DNA of 42,788 bases from NCBI GenBank assembly GCA_025465135.1, contig JAODNA010000027.1, positions 1 to 42,788 on the forward strand, written 5' to 3'. A model generated the notes under the pieces. The model did not search any database and was not told where the DNA came from. It worked only from the letters and a program-made list of their open reading frames with translations. This DNA comes from Frankiales bacterium (GTDB lineage: Bacteria > Actinomycetota > Actinomycetes > Mycobacteriales > SCTD01). This document shows positions 25,967 through 35,634 of the stretch, piece by piece (positions within the stretch are counted from its first letter, which is position 1; each line of letters starts with the position of its first letter). The translations under genes and the position numbers were made by a program.

Positions 25967-26016
25967 GGGAACCTCCGGGGTCGACAGCCGCAGCGTCGCA
26001 TGCGGCCGCCGGGGCC

Positions 26017-26268
26017 TCAACCGGGGTTGGCCGCCGCCTTGTCGCGCGCGATCGCATTGCGCCGGCGGGTGCAGTAGCGCACGCCGAGCAGCCCCAGCAC
26101 GAAGCCGCTGGCGCACATGACGATCCACCAGGTGTGCACGTCCGCGCCGGCGAGGCGGGCGATGAGCAGTGCGACGCACGCGACCGCCCAGGCCGACGTA
26201 CCTCCCGCGACGATCTTCACGTCGTCGGTCTCCAGCGGCGGCGGGTCCGGGTGCCGAGGAGGTGACAT
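26017..26268 (-). CDS. DUF2530-family small membrane protein
   Basis: The 83-residue protein fits DUF2530, found in actinobacteria and often beside purine permease genes, as here. It has two membrane helices (TSAWAVACVALLIARLAGA and WWIVMCASGFVLGLLGVRYC) and a basic end TRRRNAIARDK. The segment LETDDVKIVAGGT before the first helix is typical. TAACCT lies seven bases before the ATG, so the start is probably leaderless. It is 50 bases upstream of the GMC oxidase on the same strand and might be cotranscribed with it. Function is unknown. Confidence 0.82.
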   Translation of the reverse strand: MSPPRHPDPPPLETDDVKIVAGGTSAWAVACVALLIARLAGADVHTWWIVMCASGFVLGLLGVRYCTRRRNAIARDKAAANPG

Positions 26269-26275
26269 GTCCCGG

Positions 26276-26281
26276 AGGTTA
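26276..26281 (-). promoter_or_regulatory. -10 box (TAACCT) of the DUF2530 gene, leaderless
   Basis: On the minus strand TAACCT (26281 to 26276) is followed by seven bases and then the ATG at 26268. The divergent permease gene starts 65 bases away behind a weaker CACCCT box (26321-26326, seven bases before its ATG). Confidence 0.5.
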
Positions 26282-26333
26282 CGCGCGGCGCGCGTCCATC
26301 ACCGGCGACGTCGGTTCTGGCACCCTCGGCGCC

Positions 26334-27806
26334 ATGACGACCCTGGACACGGCGCCACCGAGCGCTGACAGCCCCGCACCCACCAACGGCTTCGACCGCT
26401 ACTTCATGATCACCGAGCGCGGCTCGACCCTGCAGCGCGAGATCCGTGGTGGGTTTGCGACGTTCTTCACGATGGCCTACATCGTCGTCCTCAACCCGCT
26501 CATCATCGGCACCGCGAAGGACCTGCACGGTCACGTTCTGGGCATACCGCGGGTGGCCGCGGCGACGGCGCTCGTCGCGGCCGTGATGACCATCGCGATG
26601 GGCGTCATCGGCCGCTACCCGTTCGCCCTGGCCACCGGCCTCGGTCTGAACGCCTTCGTCACGTTCTCCATCGCTTCGGAGATGAGCTGGGCCGACGCGA
26701 TGGGGCTGGTCGTCCTCGAAGGGATCGTCATCACCGTCCTGGTCCTGACCGGGTTCCGGACCGCCGTCTTCCGAGCCATCCCCACGCAGCTCAAGACCGC
26801 CATCTCGGTCGGCATCGGTCTGTTCATCGCGCTGATCGGGCTCGTCGATGCAGGCTTCGTACGACGGACCGGCACGGGACCGGTCCCTGTCCAGCTCGGT
26901 GCCACCGGCGAGCTCCGAGGCTGGCCCACCCTCGTCTTCGTCTTCGGCCTGCTGCTCACAGCGATCCTCGTCGCGCGCCGCACCCGCGGCGCGATCCTGC
27001 TCGGGATCATCATCACCACCATCGTCGCGATCATCATCGAGGCGATCGCGAACGTCGGTCCGTCGTTCACCCCGCCCGACAAGGTCAATGCCGGCGGCTG
27101 GCAGCTCAACGTCCCCAAGCTCCCGACGGACGTGGTCGGCAGCCCCGACCTGTCCCTGCTCGGACACTTCTCCCTGTTCGGCGGCTTCGCCCAGGTCGGC
27201 GCGGTCGCGGCGATCCTGCTGGTCTTCACCCTCATGCTGGCCGACTTCTTCGACACGATGGGCACGGTCGTCGGCGTCGGCGCGGAGGCAGGGCTGCTCG
27301 ACGAGGAGGGTCAGCTCCCGGGCATCGAGCGCGTGCTCGTCGTCGACTCGCTGGCGGCCGCTGCCGGTGGCGCCGCGTCGGTGTCGTCGGCCACGACGTA
27401 CATCGAGTCGGCGGCCGGCGTCGGCGAAGGTGCTCGCACGGGGGTGGCGTCGCTCGTCACCGGCGGGCTGTTCATCCTCGCGCTGTTCTTCACCCCCCTC
27501 GTCAGCGTGGTCCCCTTCGAGGCTGCCTCGCCCGCCCTGGTGATCGTCGGCTTCCTGCTCATCACGCAGGTGCGCAACATCGACTTCGAGGACTACGCGA
27601 TCGCCATCCCGGCGTTCCTGACCATCGTCCTGATGCCCTTCACCTACTCGATCACCAACGGCATCGGCGCGGGCTTCGTCTCCTACACGGTCCTGAAAGC
27701 CACCCAGGGCAAGGCGCGAGAGGTGCACCCGCTCCTGTGGGTCGTGACCGCGCTGTTCATCGTCTACTTCGCGATCAACCCGATCCAGGACGCCCTCGTG
27801 AACTGA
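26334..27806 (+). CDS. NCS2-family purine permease (AzgA-type)
   Basis: The 490-residue integral membrane protein belongs to the AzgA branch of NCS2 transporters, which import adenine, guanine and hypoxanthine with protons. Typical segments are RGGFATFFTMAYIVVLNP (N-terminal helix), ATGLGLNAFVTF (the half-helix that binds substrate), PTQLKTAISVGIGLFIALIG and LADFFDTMGTVVGVG. Also present is the signature SSATTYIESAAGVGEGARTG, which in this family contributes to the transport site. About 12-14 hydrophobic segments are seen. The ATG at 26334 may be leaderless behind CACCCT. It is divergent from DUF2530. No purine-catabolic gene is adjacent, so it may serve salvage. Confidence 0.92.
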   Translation: MTTLDTAPPSADSPAPTNGFDRYFMITERGSTLQREIRGGFATFFTMAYIVVLNPLIIGTAKDLHGHVLGIPRVAAATALVAAVMTIAMGVIGRYPFALATGLGLNAFVTFSIASEMSWADAMGLVVLEGIVITVLVLTGFRTAVFRAIPTQLKTAISVGIGLFIALIGLVDAGFVRRTGTGPVPVQLGATGELRGWPTLVFVFGLLLTAILVARRTRGAILLGIIITTIVAIIIEAIANVGPSFTPPDKVNAGGWQLNVPKLPTDVVGSPDLSLLGHFSLFGGFAQVGAVAAILLVFTLMLADFFDTMGTVVGVGAEAGLLDEEGQLPGIERVLVVDSLAAAAGGAASVSSATTYIESAAGVGEGARTGVASLVTGGLFILALFFTPLVSVVPFEAASPALVIVGFLLITQVRNIDFEDYAIAIPAFLTIVLMPFTYSITNGIGAGFVSYTVLKATQGKAREVHPLLWVVTALFIVYFAINPIQDALVN

Positions 27807-27828
27807 GCTGTCCCGGTCGCCCCCGTTT

Positions 27829-27860
27829 TCGTTAGCACGGGTAATGAGTTATGCTAACGA
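27829..27860 (+). promoter_or_regulatory. MarR-type operator overlapping a leaderless promoter
   Basis: Nine bases TCGTTAGCA (27829-27837) match TGCTAACGA (27852-27860) as a perfect inverted repeat with a 14-base spacer. The -10 box TATGCT (27850-27855) lies inside the right arm and ends six bases before the ATG at 27862. The site is AT-rich against its surroundings. A dimer bound here would block RNA polymerase, so the MarR gene is probably self-repressed together with the downstream MFS gene. Confidence 0.7.
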
Positions 27861-27861
27861 C

Positions 27862-28290
27862 ATGCCGACCTCGACCGAGACCGCTCTGGCGAGCACCCTG
27901 CGCCTCTCGGTCATGCGGCTGGCCCGCCGCCTGCGCGCCCAGCGGGCCGACACGATGCTCACGTTGTCGCAGCTCGCGGCGCTGTCGACGCTCGACCGGC
28001 ACGGCGCGCTGAGCCCCGGCGAGCTCGCCGCCCACGAGAAGATCTCGCCGCCGTCGATGACGCGCCTGCTCGGCGTGCTGGAGAGCGGTGGCCTCGTCGT
28101 GCGGACCGCCCACCCGACCGACCGGCGTCAGGTGCTGCTCGCCGTCAGTGCAGAGGGCCGGGCACTGCTGAAGGAGGACCGCCGTCGCCGGGATGTCTGG
28201 CTCGCCCAGCGGCTGCAGGACCTCGACCCCGACGAGCTCCAGGTGCTGCAGCGGGCCGCGGGCATCCTCGACCGGATCGCGGGGTCATGA
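27862..28290 (+). CDS. MarR-family transcriptional regulator
   Basis: The 142-residue protein is a winged-helix MarR regulator. The helix-turn-helix is in SPGELAAHEKISPPSMTRLLGVLESGGLV, and the wing is RTAHPTDRRQVLLAVSAEG. The N- and C-terminal helices for dimerisation are present. ATG 27862 is chosen over ATG 27844 because 27844 lies inside the -10/operator palindrome and 27862 sits six bases after TATGCT. Its stop overlaps the MFS transporter start as ATGA. MarR proteins usually sense small phenolic or drug-like ligands and release DNA, so this probably controls the linked exporter. Confidence 0.92.
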   Translation: MPTSTETALASTLRLSVMRLARRLRAQRADTMLTLSQLAALSTLDRHGALSPGELAAHEKISPPSMTRLLGVLESGGLVVRTAHPTDRRQVLLAVSAEGRALLKEDRRRRDVWLAQRLQDLDPDELQVLQRAAGILDRIAGS

Positions 28291-29642
28291 GCCCCGCGAT
28301 CACCACGACGTTCCGCTCCCTGAAGGTGCGCAACTACCGGCTGTTCGCGGGCGGCCAGGTCGTCTCCCTGTCGGGGACGTGGGCCCAGCGGGTGGCCCAG
28401 GACTGGCTCGTGCTGGAGCTGTCGCACAACTCCGGTGTCGCGCTCGGGATCACCATCGGCCTGCAGTTCCTGCCGATGCTGCTGTTCGGCCTGTACGGCG
28501 GCGTCCTGGCTGACCGCTACGACAAGCGGGCCCTCCTGGTCGGCGCGCAGGTCGCGATGGGCTTGCTCGCCCTCGCCCTCGGTCTCCTCGACGTCACTGG
28601 CGTCGTCCAGCTGTGGCAGGTCTACGCGCTCGCGTTCCTGCTCGGGCTGGCGAGCGTCATCGACACTCCGGTGCGTCAGGCCTTCGTCGTCGAGATGGTC
28701 GGTCCCGCTGACCTGCCCAACGCCGTGAGCCTCAACAGCGCGACCTTCAACGTCTCGCGCATCCTCGGTCCGGCCATCGCGGGTGTCGCCATCAGCAGGA
28801 TCGGCACCGCGCCGGTCTTCCTCGCCAACGCCGCCAGCTACGTCGCTGTGGTGGTCGGACTGCTCGCGATCCGCCGTGCGGACCTGTTCGACGCGCACCG
28901 CGTCGCGCGGGCGAAGGGCCAGCTGCGCGAGGGGCTCGCCTACGTCCGGTCCGATCCGCAGCTCTACGTGCCGATCGCGCTGATCGCCGTCATCGGGACC
29001 TTCGGGCTCAACTTCCAGCTGACGCTGGCGCTCATCGCCAAGCAGACCTTCCACATGGGCGCCGGCTCCTACGGCGCGCTGTCGGCGATGCTCGCCACGG
29101 GCTCGCTGTTCGGGGCGCTGGCCAGCGCCCGGCGCTCGACAGTGCCGAGCGCACGCTTCCTCTACGGGTCTGCCCTTGCCTTCGGGGTGTGCGAGGTGCT
29201 CACCGGCCTGGCGCCGTCGTACGCCGTGATGGCAGTGCTCCTCGTGCCCACCGGGGCCGCGGTCCTGACGTTCACGACGACGGCCAACGCGACGGTGCAG
29301 CTCACGTCGGCGCCCCACATGCGCGGCCGCGTGATGTCGCTCTACGTCCTGGTCTTCCTCGGCGGGACCCCGTTCGGCGCACCGGTGATCGGTGCGGTCG
29401 CCGAGGTCCTCGGCCCGCGTTCCAGCCTGCTCATCGGCGGCCTCCTCAGCGCGGCAGCCGCAGTTGTCGCGGGGGTCTACGTACGACGCGCTACGGCTAC
29501 GGCTGCGGCCGGCTCCGCGACTCGCGCGTTGCCGCTGACCGAAGGCGCAACAGCGGTGGCACGAACCACAGGACCGAGGTCACCACTGCGAACACGATCG
29601 CGACGGCGGTCGCCATCGGCTCCGCGAACAGCACGTCGGTGA
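28287..29642 (+). CDS. MFS exporter (MFS_3/ENTS-like) with unusual read-through tail
   Basis: The 451-residue membrane protein has 12 predicted helices. The N-terminal RSLKVRNYRLFAGGQVVSLSGTWAQ and LPMLLFGLYGGVLADRYDKR are typical of the MFS_3 group that exports siderophores or drugs. It is coupled to marR by an ATGA overlap and so is probably induced by the MarR ligand. The fold should end near residue 400 (SAAAAVVAGVYVRRA). The remaining ~50 residues are low-complexity Arg/Ser/Ala and are encoded antisense to the end of the DUF6328 gene (29497-29642). The original stop may have been lost, or the tail may be harmless. A second MFS gene of the same type is at 35635. Confidence 0.9.
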   Translation: MSPAITTTFRSLKVRNYRLFAGGQVVSLSGTWAQRVAQDWLVLELSHNSGVALGITIGLQFLPMLLFGLYGGVLADRYDKRALLVGAQVAMGLLALALGLLDVTGVVQLWQVYALAFLLGLASVIDTPVRQAFVVEMVGPADLPNAVSLNSATFNVSRILGPAIAGVAISRIGTAPVFLANAASYVAVVVGLLAIRRADLFDAHRVARAKGQLREGLAYVRSDPQLYVPIALIAVIGTFGLNFQLTLALIAKQTFHMGAGSYGALSAMLATGSLFGALASARRSTVPSARFLYGSALAFGVCEVLTGLAPSYAVMAVLLVPTGAAVLTFTTTANATVQLTSAPHMRGRVMSLYVLVFLGGTPFGAPVIGAVAEVLGPRSSLLIGGLLSAAAAVVAGVYVRRATATAAAGSATRALPLTEGATAVARTTGPRSPLRTRSRRRSPSAPRTARR

Positions 29643-30003
29643 CGAGCAGGAGCACTGCCGTGAACGTCAGCATCAGCAGGACAAGGCCGGCGATCGCGTA
29701 GGCGCTCGACACGCTGACCACCCACGGCTTCTGCCCCGTGCGAAACAGCAGCCGGTGCGTGCTCACCGGAGCGACGAGCATGACGGCGGTGGCCGCGGCG
29801 CAGATCAGAGCGGCGAAGTAGACATCCTTCTGGAAGGACGTCACCTTCGTGAACCGCTGGGAGAACGGCACGGTGAGCAGGAGCGAGAACAGCACCTGGA
29901 CACCGGTCTGCGTGACGCGCAGCTCCTGGAGGATGTCGTTGAAGTTGCGATCGGCCCGCTCCGCGGGAGTCTCGTCGCGCCGGATGATCTCGTCGTCTGC
30001 CAT
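29497..30003 (-). CDS. DUF6328-family membrane protein
   Basis: The 168-residue protein has the DUF6328 start ERADRNFNDILQELRVTQTGVQVLF and four membrane helices (near residues 33-47, 63-83, 98-123 and 130-152). Its role is unknown. The ATG at 30003 gives MADDEIIRRDETPAER; it is seven bases after the aldo/keto reductase stop, so the two are probably cotranscribed. There is no clear Shine-Dalgarno. The last 146 bases overlap the 3' end of the convergent MFS gene. Confidence 0.85.
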   Translation of the reverse strand: MADDEIIRRDETPAERADRNFNDILQELRVTQTGVQVLFSLLLTVPFSQRFTKVTSFQKDVYFAALICAAATAVMLVAPVSTHRLLFRTGQKPWVVSVSSAYAIAGLVLLMLTFTAVLLLVTDVLFAEPMATAVAIVFAVVTSVLWFVPPLLRLRSAATRESRSRPQP

Positions 30004-30010
30004 CCCGGTG

Positions 30011-30982
30011 CTACCAGGCGTAGGCCTCGGGTGCCGGCCCACCCGGCCCCGGGAAGATCTCGTCGAGCCGCTTGAGCTCGGTGTCGCCGAGGTTGACGTC
30101 CAGCGAGCGGATGGCGCTGGTCAGCTGCTCGCTCGTCCGCGGCCCGACGATGGGTGCGGTCACGGCCTTCTGCGCAAGAAGCCACGCCAGCCCGACGTCG
30201 GCGGGGTCGGAGCCCAGCTCGTCGCAGAACGCCTCGTAGGCCTCGATCGCCGGGCGGTTCGCCTCCAGGTTGCGCTGGGTGTTCACGTCAGCCGACCGGC
30301 CCTCCTTCTGCTTGCGCAGGATTCCGCCGAGCAGCCCGCGGTTCAGCGGGGACCACGGGATGAGGCCGACGCCGTACTGCTCGCAGGCCGGGATGACCTC
30401 GAGCTCGATCGTGCGCTTCATCAGGTTGTAGTAGCTCTGCTCGCTGACGAGACCGAGAGAGTGCCGCTTGCGAGCGCGCTCGTTGCCCTGTTCGATGCCC
30501 CAGCCCGGGAAGTTCGACGACCCGACGTAGAGGATCTTCCCCTGCTGCTTGAGGATGTCGAACGCCTCCCACAGCTCCTCCCACGGAGCATCCCTGTCGA
30601 TGTGGTGCATCTGGTACAGGTCGATGTAGTCGGTCTGCAACCGCTTCAGCGAGGCGTCGCACTGCTGCCGGATCGACAGCGCCGACAGGAAGGTCTGGTT
30701 GGGCCAGTCGCCCATGCCGCCGTACAGCTTCGTCGCGAGGACCGTCTTCTCGCGACGGCCGCCGCCCTGACCGAGCCAGTTGCCGACGATCTTCTCGGTG
30801 ACGCCCTCGCCGGTCTTCCAGCCGTAGACGTTGGCGGTGTCGATGAAGTTGATGCCCGCGGCGAGGGCCTGGTCGAGGATCGCGTGGGAGTCGGGCTCCG
30901 TCGTCTGCGGCCCGAAGTTCATCGTGCCGAGGCAGAGCCGGGAGACGCGCAGGCCGGTGCGGCCGAGGTGGGTGTAGTCCAT
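30011..30982 (-). CDS. Aldo/keto reductase
   Basis: The 323-residue protein is a NADPH-dependent aldo/keto reductase of the YghZ/Kv-beta-like branch (DYTHLGRTGLRVSRLCLGTMNFG). The catalytic tetrad is visible as Asp and Tyr in INFIDTANVYG, Lys in LATKLYGG and His in DLYQMHHID. The cofactor region LIPWSPLNRGLLGG and APIVGPRTSEQLTSAI are intact. It reduces carbonyls on small molecules; the substrate is unknown. The ATG at 30982 follows TACGGT by six bases, so it has its own leaderless promoter although it lies 27 bases behind the P450 gene. The P450-reductase adjacency is suggestive of a shared pathway but not proof. Confidence 0.93.
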   Translation of the reverse strand: MDYTHLGRTGLRVSRLCLGTMNFGPQTTEPDSHAILDQALAAGINFIDTANVYGWKTGEGVTEKIVGNWLGQGGGRREKTVLATKLYGGMGDWPNQTFLSALSIRQQCDASLKRLQTDYIDLYQMHHIDRDAPWEELWEAFDILKQQGKILYVGSSNFPGWGIEQGNERARKRHSLGLVSEQSYYNLMKRTIELEVIPACEQYGVGLIPWSPLNRGLLGGILRKQKEGRSADVNTQRNLEANRPAIEAYEAFCDELGSDPADVGLAWLLAQKAVTAPIVGPRTSEQLTSAIRSLDVNLGDTELKRLDEIFPGPGGPAPEAYAW

Positions 30983-30988
30983 GCCCCG

Positions 30989-30994
30989 ACCGTA
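30989..30994 (-). promoter_or_regulatory. -10 box (TACGGT) of the aldo/keto reductase gene, leaderless
   Basis: On the minus strand TACGGT (30994 to 30989) is followed by CGGGGC and then the ATG at 30982. It lies in the short gap after the P450 stop. Confidence 0.55.
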
Positions 30995-31008
30995 CGTCAG
31001 GGCAGTCC

Positions 31009-32229
31009 CTACTCGAGGAGCGCGTCGAACCCGACCTCGAGCCGCGACGGCCCGCGCAGCACCCGGTTCTCGCGGTACTCCAGCGCCTCGAGCCTCGGCT
31101 CCACCAGCCGGCGCGCCAGCTCGGCGAGCACAACCCGGCCCTCCAGTCGGGCGAGCGGGGCACCCAGGCAGTAGTGGATGCCGCCGCTGAACGACAGGTG
31201 CTGCGCGTCTGCGCGGTCCGCATCGAACGTCGTCGCGCCGTCGAACTCCCGCTCGTCCCGGTTGGCGGCTGCGAGGAGCAGTACGGCGGTGCCGCCGGCG
31301 CGGAGCCGACCGCCGGGCAGGTCGATGTCCGCCAGCGCGGTGCGCATCGTCATCTGGACCGGCGGGTCGAGGCGGAGGACCTCCTCGATGACTCCCTCGG
31401 CGAGGGCCGGGTTGCTGCGCACACGGCCCAGCAGCCCGGGGACCCGCAGCAGGGCGAGCATGCCGTTGCCGATCAGGCTGACCGTTGTCTCGTGCCCCGC
31501 GACGAGGAGCAGCAGGGCGGTGCTCGTCAGCTCGTCCATCGACAGCCGGTCGCCGGCCTCCTCTGCGGCGACGAGCGCCGACATCAGGTCGTCGCGTGGC
31601 TCTGCGCGCCGCTGCTCGGCGAGCTGCTCGAAGTACTCCCGGAACTCGTCGCTCGCGACCCGGTTCTCCTCCATCTCCTCGGCCGTCCGCTCGCTCATGA
31701 GGCGGTCGAGGCCCTTCGCGAGAACGGCGGACCAGCCGGCGAACGTCGCGTGGTCCTCGTGCGGGACCCCCAGGAGCTCGCTGATGACCGCCACCGGCAG
31801 CGGGTAGGCGAGGTCGGAGACCAGCTCCAGCCTGCCGCGGGTCGCCGCGGCGTCGAGGAGCTCGCGGGTGCGCTCCTCGACGAAGGGGAGGAGCTGCTGC
31901 ACCTGCCGCGGGGTGAACGCCTTCGAGACCAGGCGCCGCAACCGGGTGTGCACAGGCGGATCCCGGAACAGGAACACCTCTCGCTTCTCGATGGACTCGA
32001 GGTCCTGGGCCGTGAGCTGCGGCAGCCGGACGTTCTTGAAGTGGTCGGAGTTGCGATGGTCCGAGCTCATCGCCGGATGCCGGAGCAGCTCGGCGCACTG
32101 GGCATGGCTGGTGACGAGTGCGAAGGACCCGTCGGGCGCCACCTGGGGCGGTCCGTCGAGCAGGCTCTGCCACAGCGGATAAGGGTCGACGACGTCGATC
32201 CCGTCGAGCAGCTCGAACGCGGTGGTCAT
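31009..32229 (-). CDS. Cytochrome P450 monooxygenase
   Basis: The 406-residue soluble P450 has the full set of class I bacterial motifs. The I-helix AGHETT carries the oxygen-activating acid-alcohol pair, EEVLRL is the K-helix ExxR, and the heme loop FSGGIHYCLGAPLARLEG has ligand Cys354. RDPPVHTRLRRLVSKAFTPR is the typical C-helix region. It will need ferredoxin and ferredoxin reductase, and neither is in the window. The ATG at 32229 gives MTTAFELLDG. AACGCT, a poor -10 box, lies six bases upstream, and inverted repeats lie further up. Substrate is unknown; hydroxylation of a lipid, steroid or xenobiotic is possible. Confidence 0.95.
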   Translation of the reverse strand: MTTAFELLDGIDVVDPYPLWQSLLDGPPQVAPDGSFALVTSHAQCAELLRHPAMSSDHRNSDHFKNVRLPQLTAQDLESIEKREVFLFRDPPVHTRLRRLVSKAFTPRQVQQLLPFVEERTRELLDAAATRGRLELVSDLAYPLPVAVISELLGVPHEDHATFAGWSAVLAKGLDRLMSERTAEEMEENRVASDEFREYFEQLAEQRRAEPRDDLMSALVAAEEAGDRLSMDELTSTALLLLVAGHETTVSLIGNGMLALLRVPGLLGRVRSNPALAEGVIEEVLRLDPPVQMTMRTALADIDLPGGRLRAGGTAVLLLAAANRDEREFDGATTFDADRADAQHLSFSGGIHYCLGAPLARLEGRVVLAELARRLVEPRLEALEYRENRVLRGPSRLEVGFDALLE

Positions 32230-32317
32230 GCCCGCAGCGTTCCAGATGCCGCTAGGAGAAGCGCAGCCGCCGCCAGTGCTCACCCGCGTGGCTGGGCCGA
32301 TGTCCTCGCCGGGCACG

Positions 32318-32394
32318 TGTTGCCGCGCCGCGCAACAATCGTGGGTCGTTGTCCCGGGTGGCAACAGACTCCCGCAGAGACGGTCTGCCCGTCT
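32318..32394. promoter_or_regulatory. Inverted repeats upstream of the P450 gene
   Basis: In the 191-base gap above the P450 gene TGTTGC (32318-32323) and GCAACA (32332-32337) form an inverted repeat with an eight-base spacer. A similar imperfect GTTG...CAAC pair follows at about 32348-32365, and AGACGG/CCGTCT (32378-32383, 32389-32394) forms a hairpin. The first two could be a repressor site. No gene is visible in the gap. Confidence 0.35.
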
Positions 32395-32420
32395 GGCGTC
32401 GGCCGCGCCAGACCGAGCCG

Positions 32421-34909
<2,489 letters not shown>

Positions 34910-34967
34910 TCAGGGTGTTTCCCTTCACTGCATTCTGCCGTGTCCGGCGGTCCGGCCGTCCGGTGGC

Positions 34968-34973
34968 TAGCCT
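34968..34973 (+). promoter_or_regulatory. -10 box (TAGCCT) of pdxH, leaderless
   Basis: TAGCCT is followed by CGGGGG and then the GTG at 34980. The G-run is directly against the start codon and so is too close to be a useful ribosome binding site. Confidence 0.6.
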
Positions 34974-34979
34974 CGGGGG

Positions 34980-35624
34980 GTGCCTGACCCCGCGCGCCTC
35001 GCCGCCCTGCGGCGCGACTACGCCGCGCTCGGCCTGAGCGAGACGGGCCTGCGCGACAGCTGGCATGCCCAGCTCGGGCGCTGGATGGCAGACGCGACGG
35101 CGGCCGAGCTGACCGAGCCCAACGCGGTCGTGCTGGCGACCGCGGCCGCGGACGGGCGGCCCAGCGCCCGCACCGTTCTTCTCAAGGCCCATGACGAGCG
35201 CGGTCTGACGATCTTCACCAACTACACCTCGCGCAAGGGCCGGGAGCTCGACGGCAACCCGCAGGCCTGCCTGGTCCTGCCCTGGGTGGAGCTGCAGCGC
35301 CAGGTGATCGCCTCCGGGCCGGTGTCGCGGATCCCCTCGGAGGAGTCGGCGGCCTACTTCCACAGCCGCCCGCGCGGAGCGCAGCTCAGCGCGTGGGCCT
35401 CGCACCAGAGCGCGGTGATCCCCTCGCGCGCCGCGCTCGAGCAGCGTCGCGCCGAGCTGGACCAGCAGTTCGGCGAGCAGATCCCGACGCCGGACTTCTG
35501 GGGCGGCTTCCGCCTCGCACCGGAGACGGTCGAGTTCTGGCAGGGCCGGCCCGACCGGCTGCACGACCGGCTGCGCTTCCGCCGGGCTGACGGCGACTGG
35601 GTCGTCGAGCGGCTGTCGCCGTGA
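34980..35624 (+). CDS. pdxH: Pyridoxamine 5'-phosphate oxidase
   Basis: The 214-residue FMN enzyme makes pyridoxal 5'-phosphate from the pyridoxamine or pyridoxine phosphate. Motifs are NAVVLATAAADGRPSARTVLLK (FMN site), FTNYTSRKGRELDGNP, SRIPSEESAAYFHSRPRGAQLSAWAS and the C-terminal signature VEFWQGRPDRLHDRLRF. Length fits the family. Its product is the cofactor of SerC, encoded divergently 1.2 kb away. The GTG lies six bases after TAGCCT. The MFS gene follows after ten bases. Confidence 0.95.
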   Translation: MPDPARLAALRRDYAALGLSETGLRDSWHAQLGRWMADATAAELTEPNAVVLATAAADGRPSARTVLLKAHDERGLTIFTNYTSRKGRELDGNPQACLVLPWVELQRQVIASGPVSRIPSEESAAYFHSRPRGAQLSAWASHQSAVIPSRAALEQRRAELDQQFGEQIPTPDFWGGFRLAPETVEFWQGRPDRLHDRLRFRRADGDWVVERLSP

Positions 35625-35634
35625 CCTCGGCCCC

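Noticed and set aside
24050-26077. 675-codon plus-strand open frame
   Set aside because: It is antisense to the GMC oxidase gene, with typical shadow composition (Arg/Val/Gly/Gln) and no motif.
26217-27728. 503-codon minus-strand frame
   Set aside because: It is antisense to the purine permease; its composition is almost all Asp/Glu/Arg/Gly, the mirror of hydrophobic codons.
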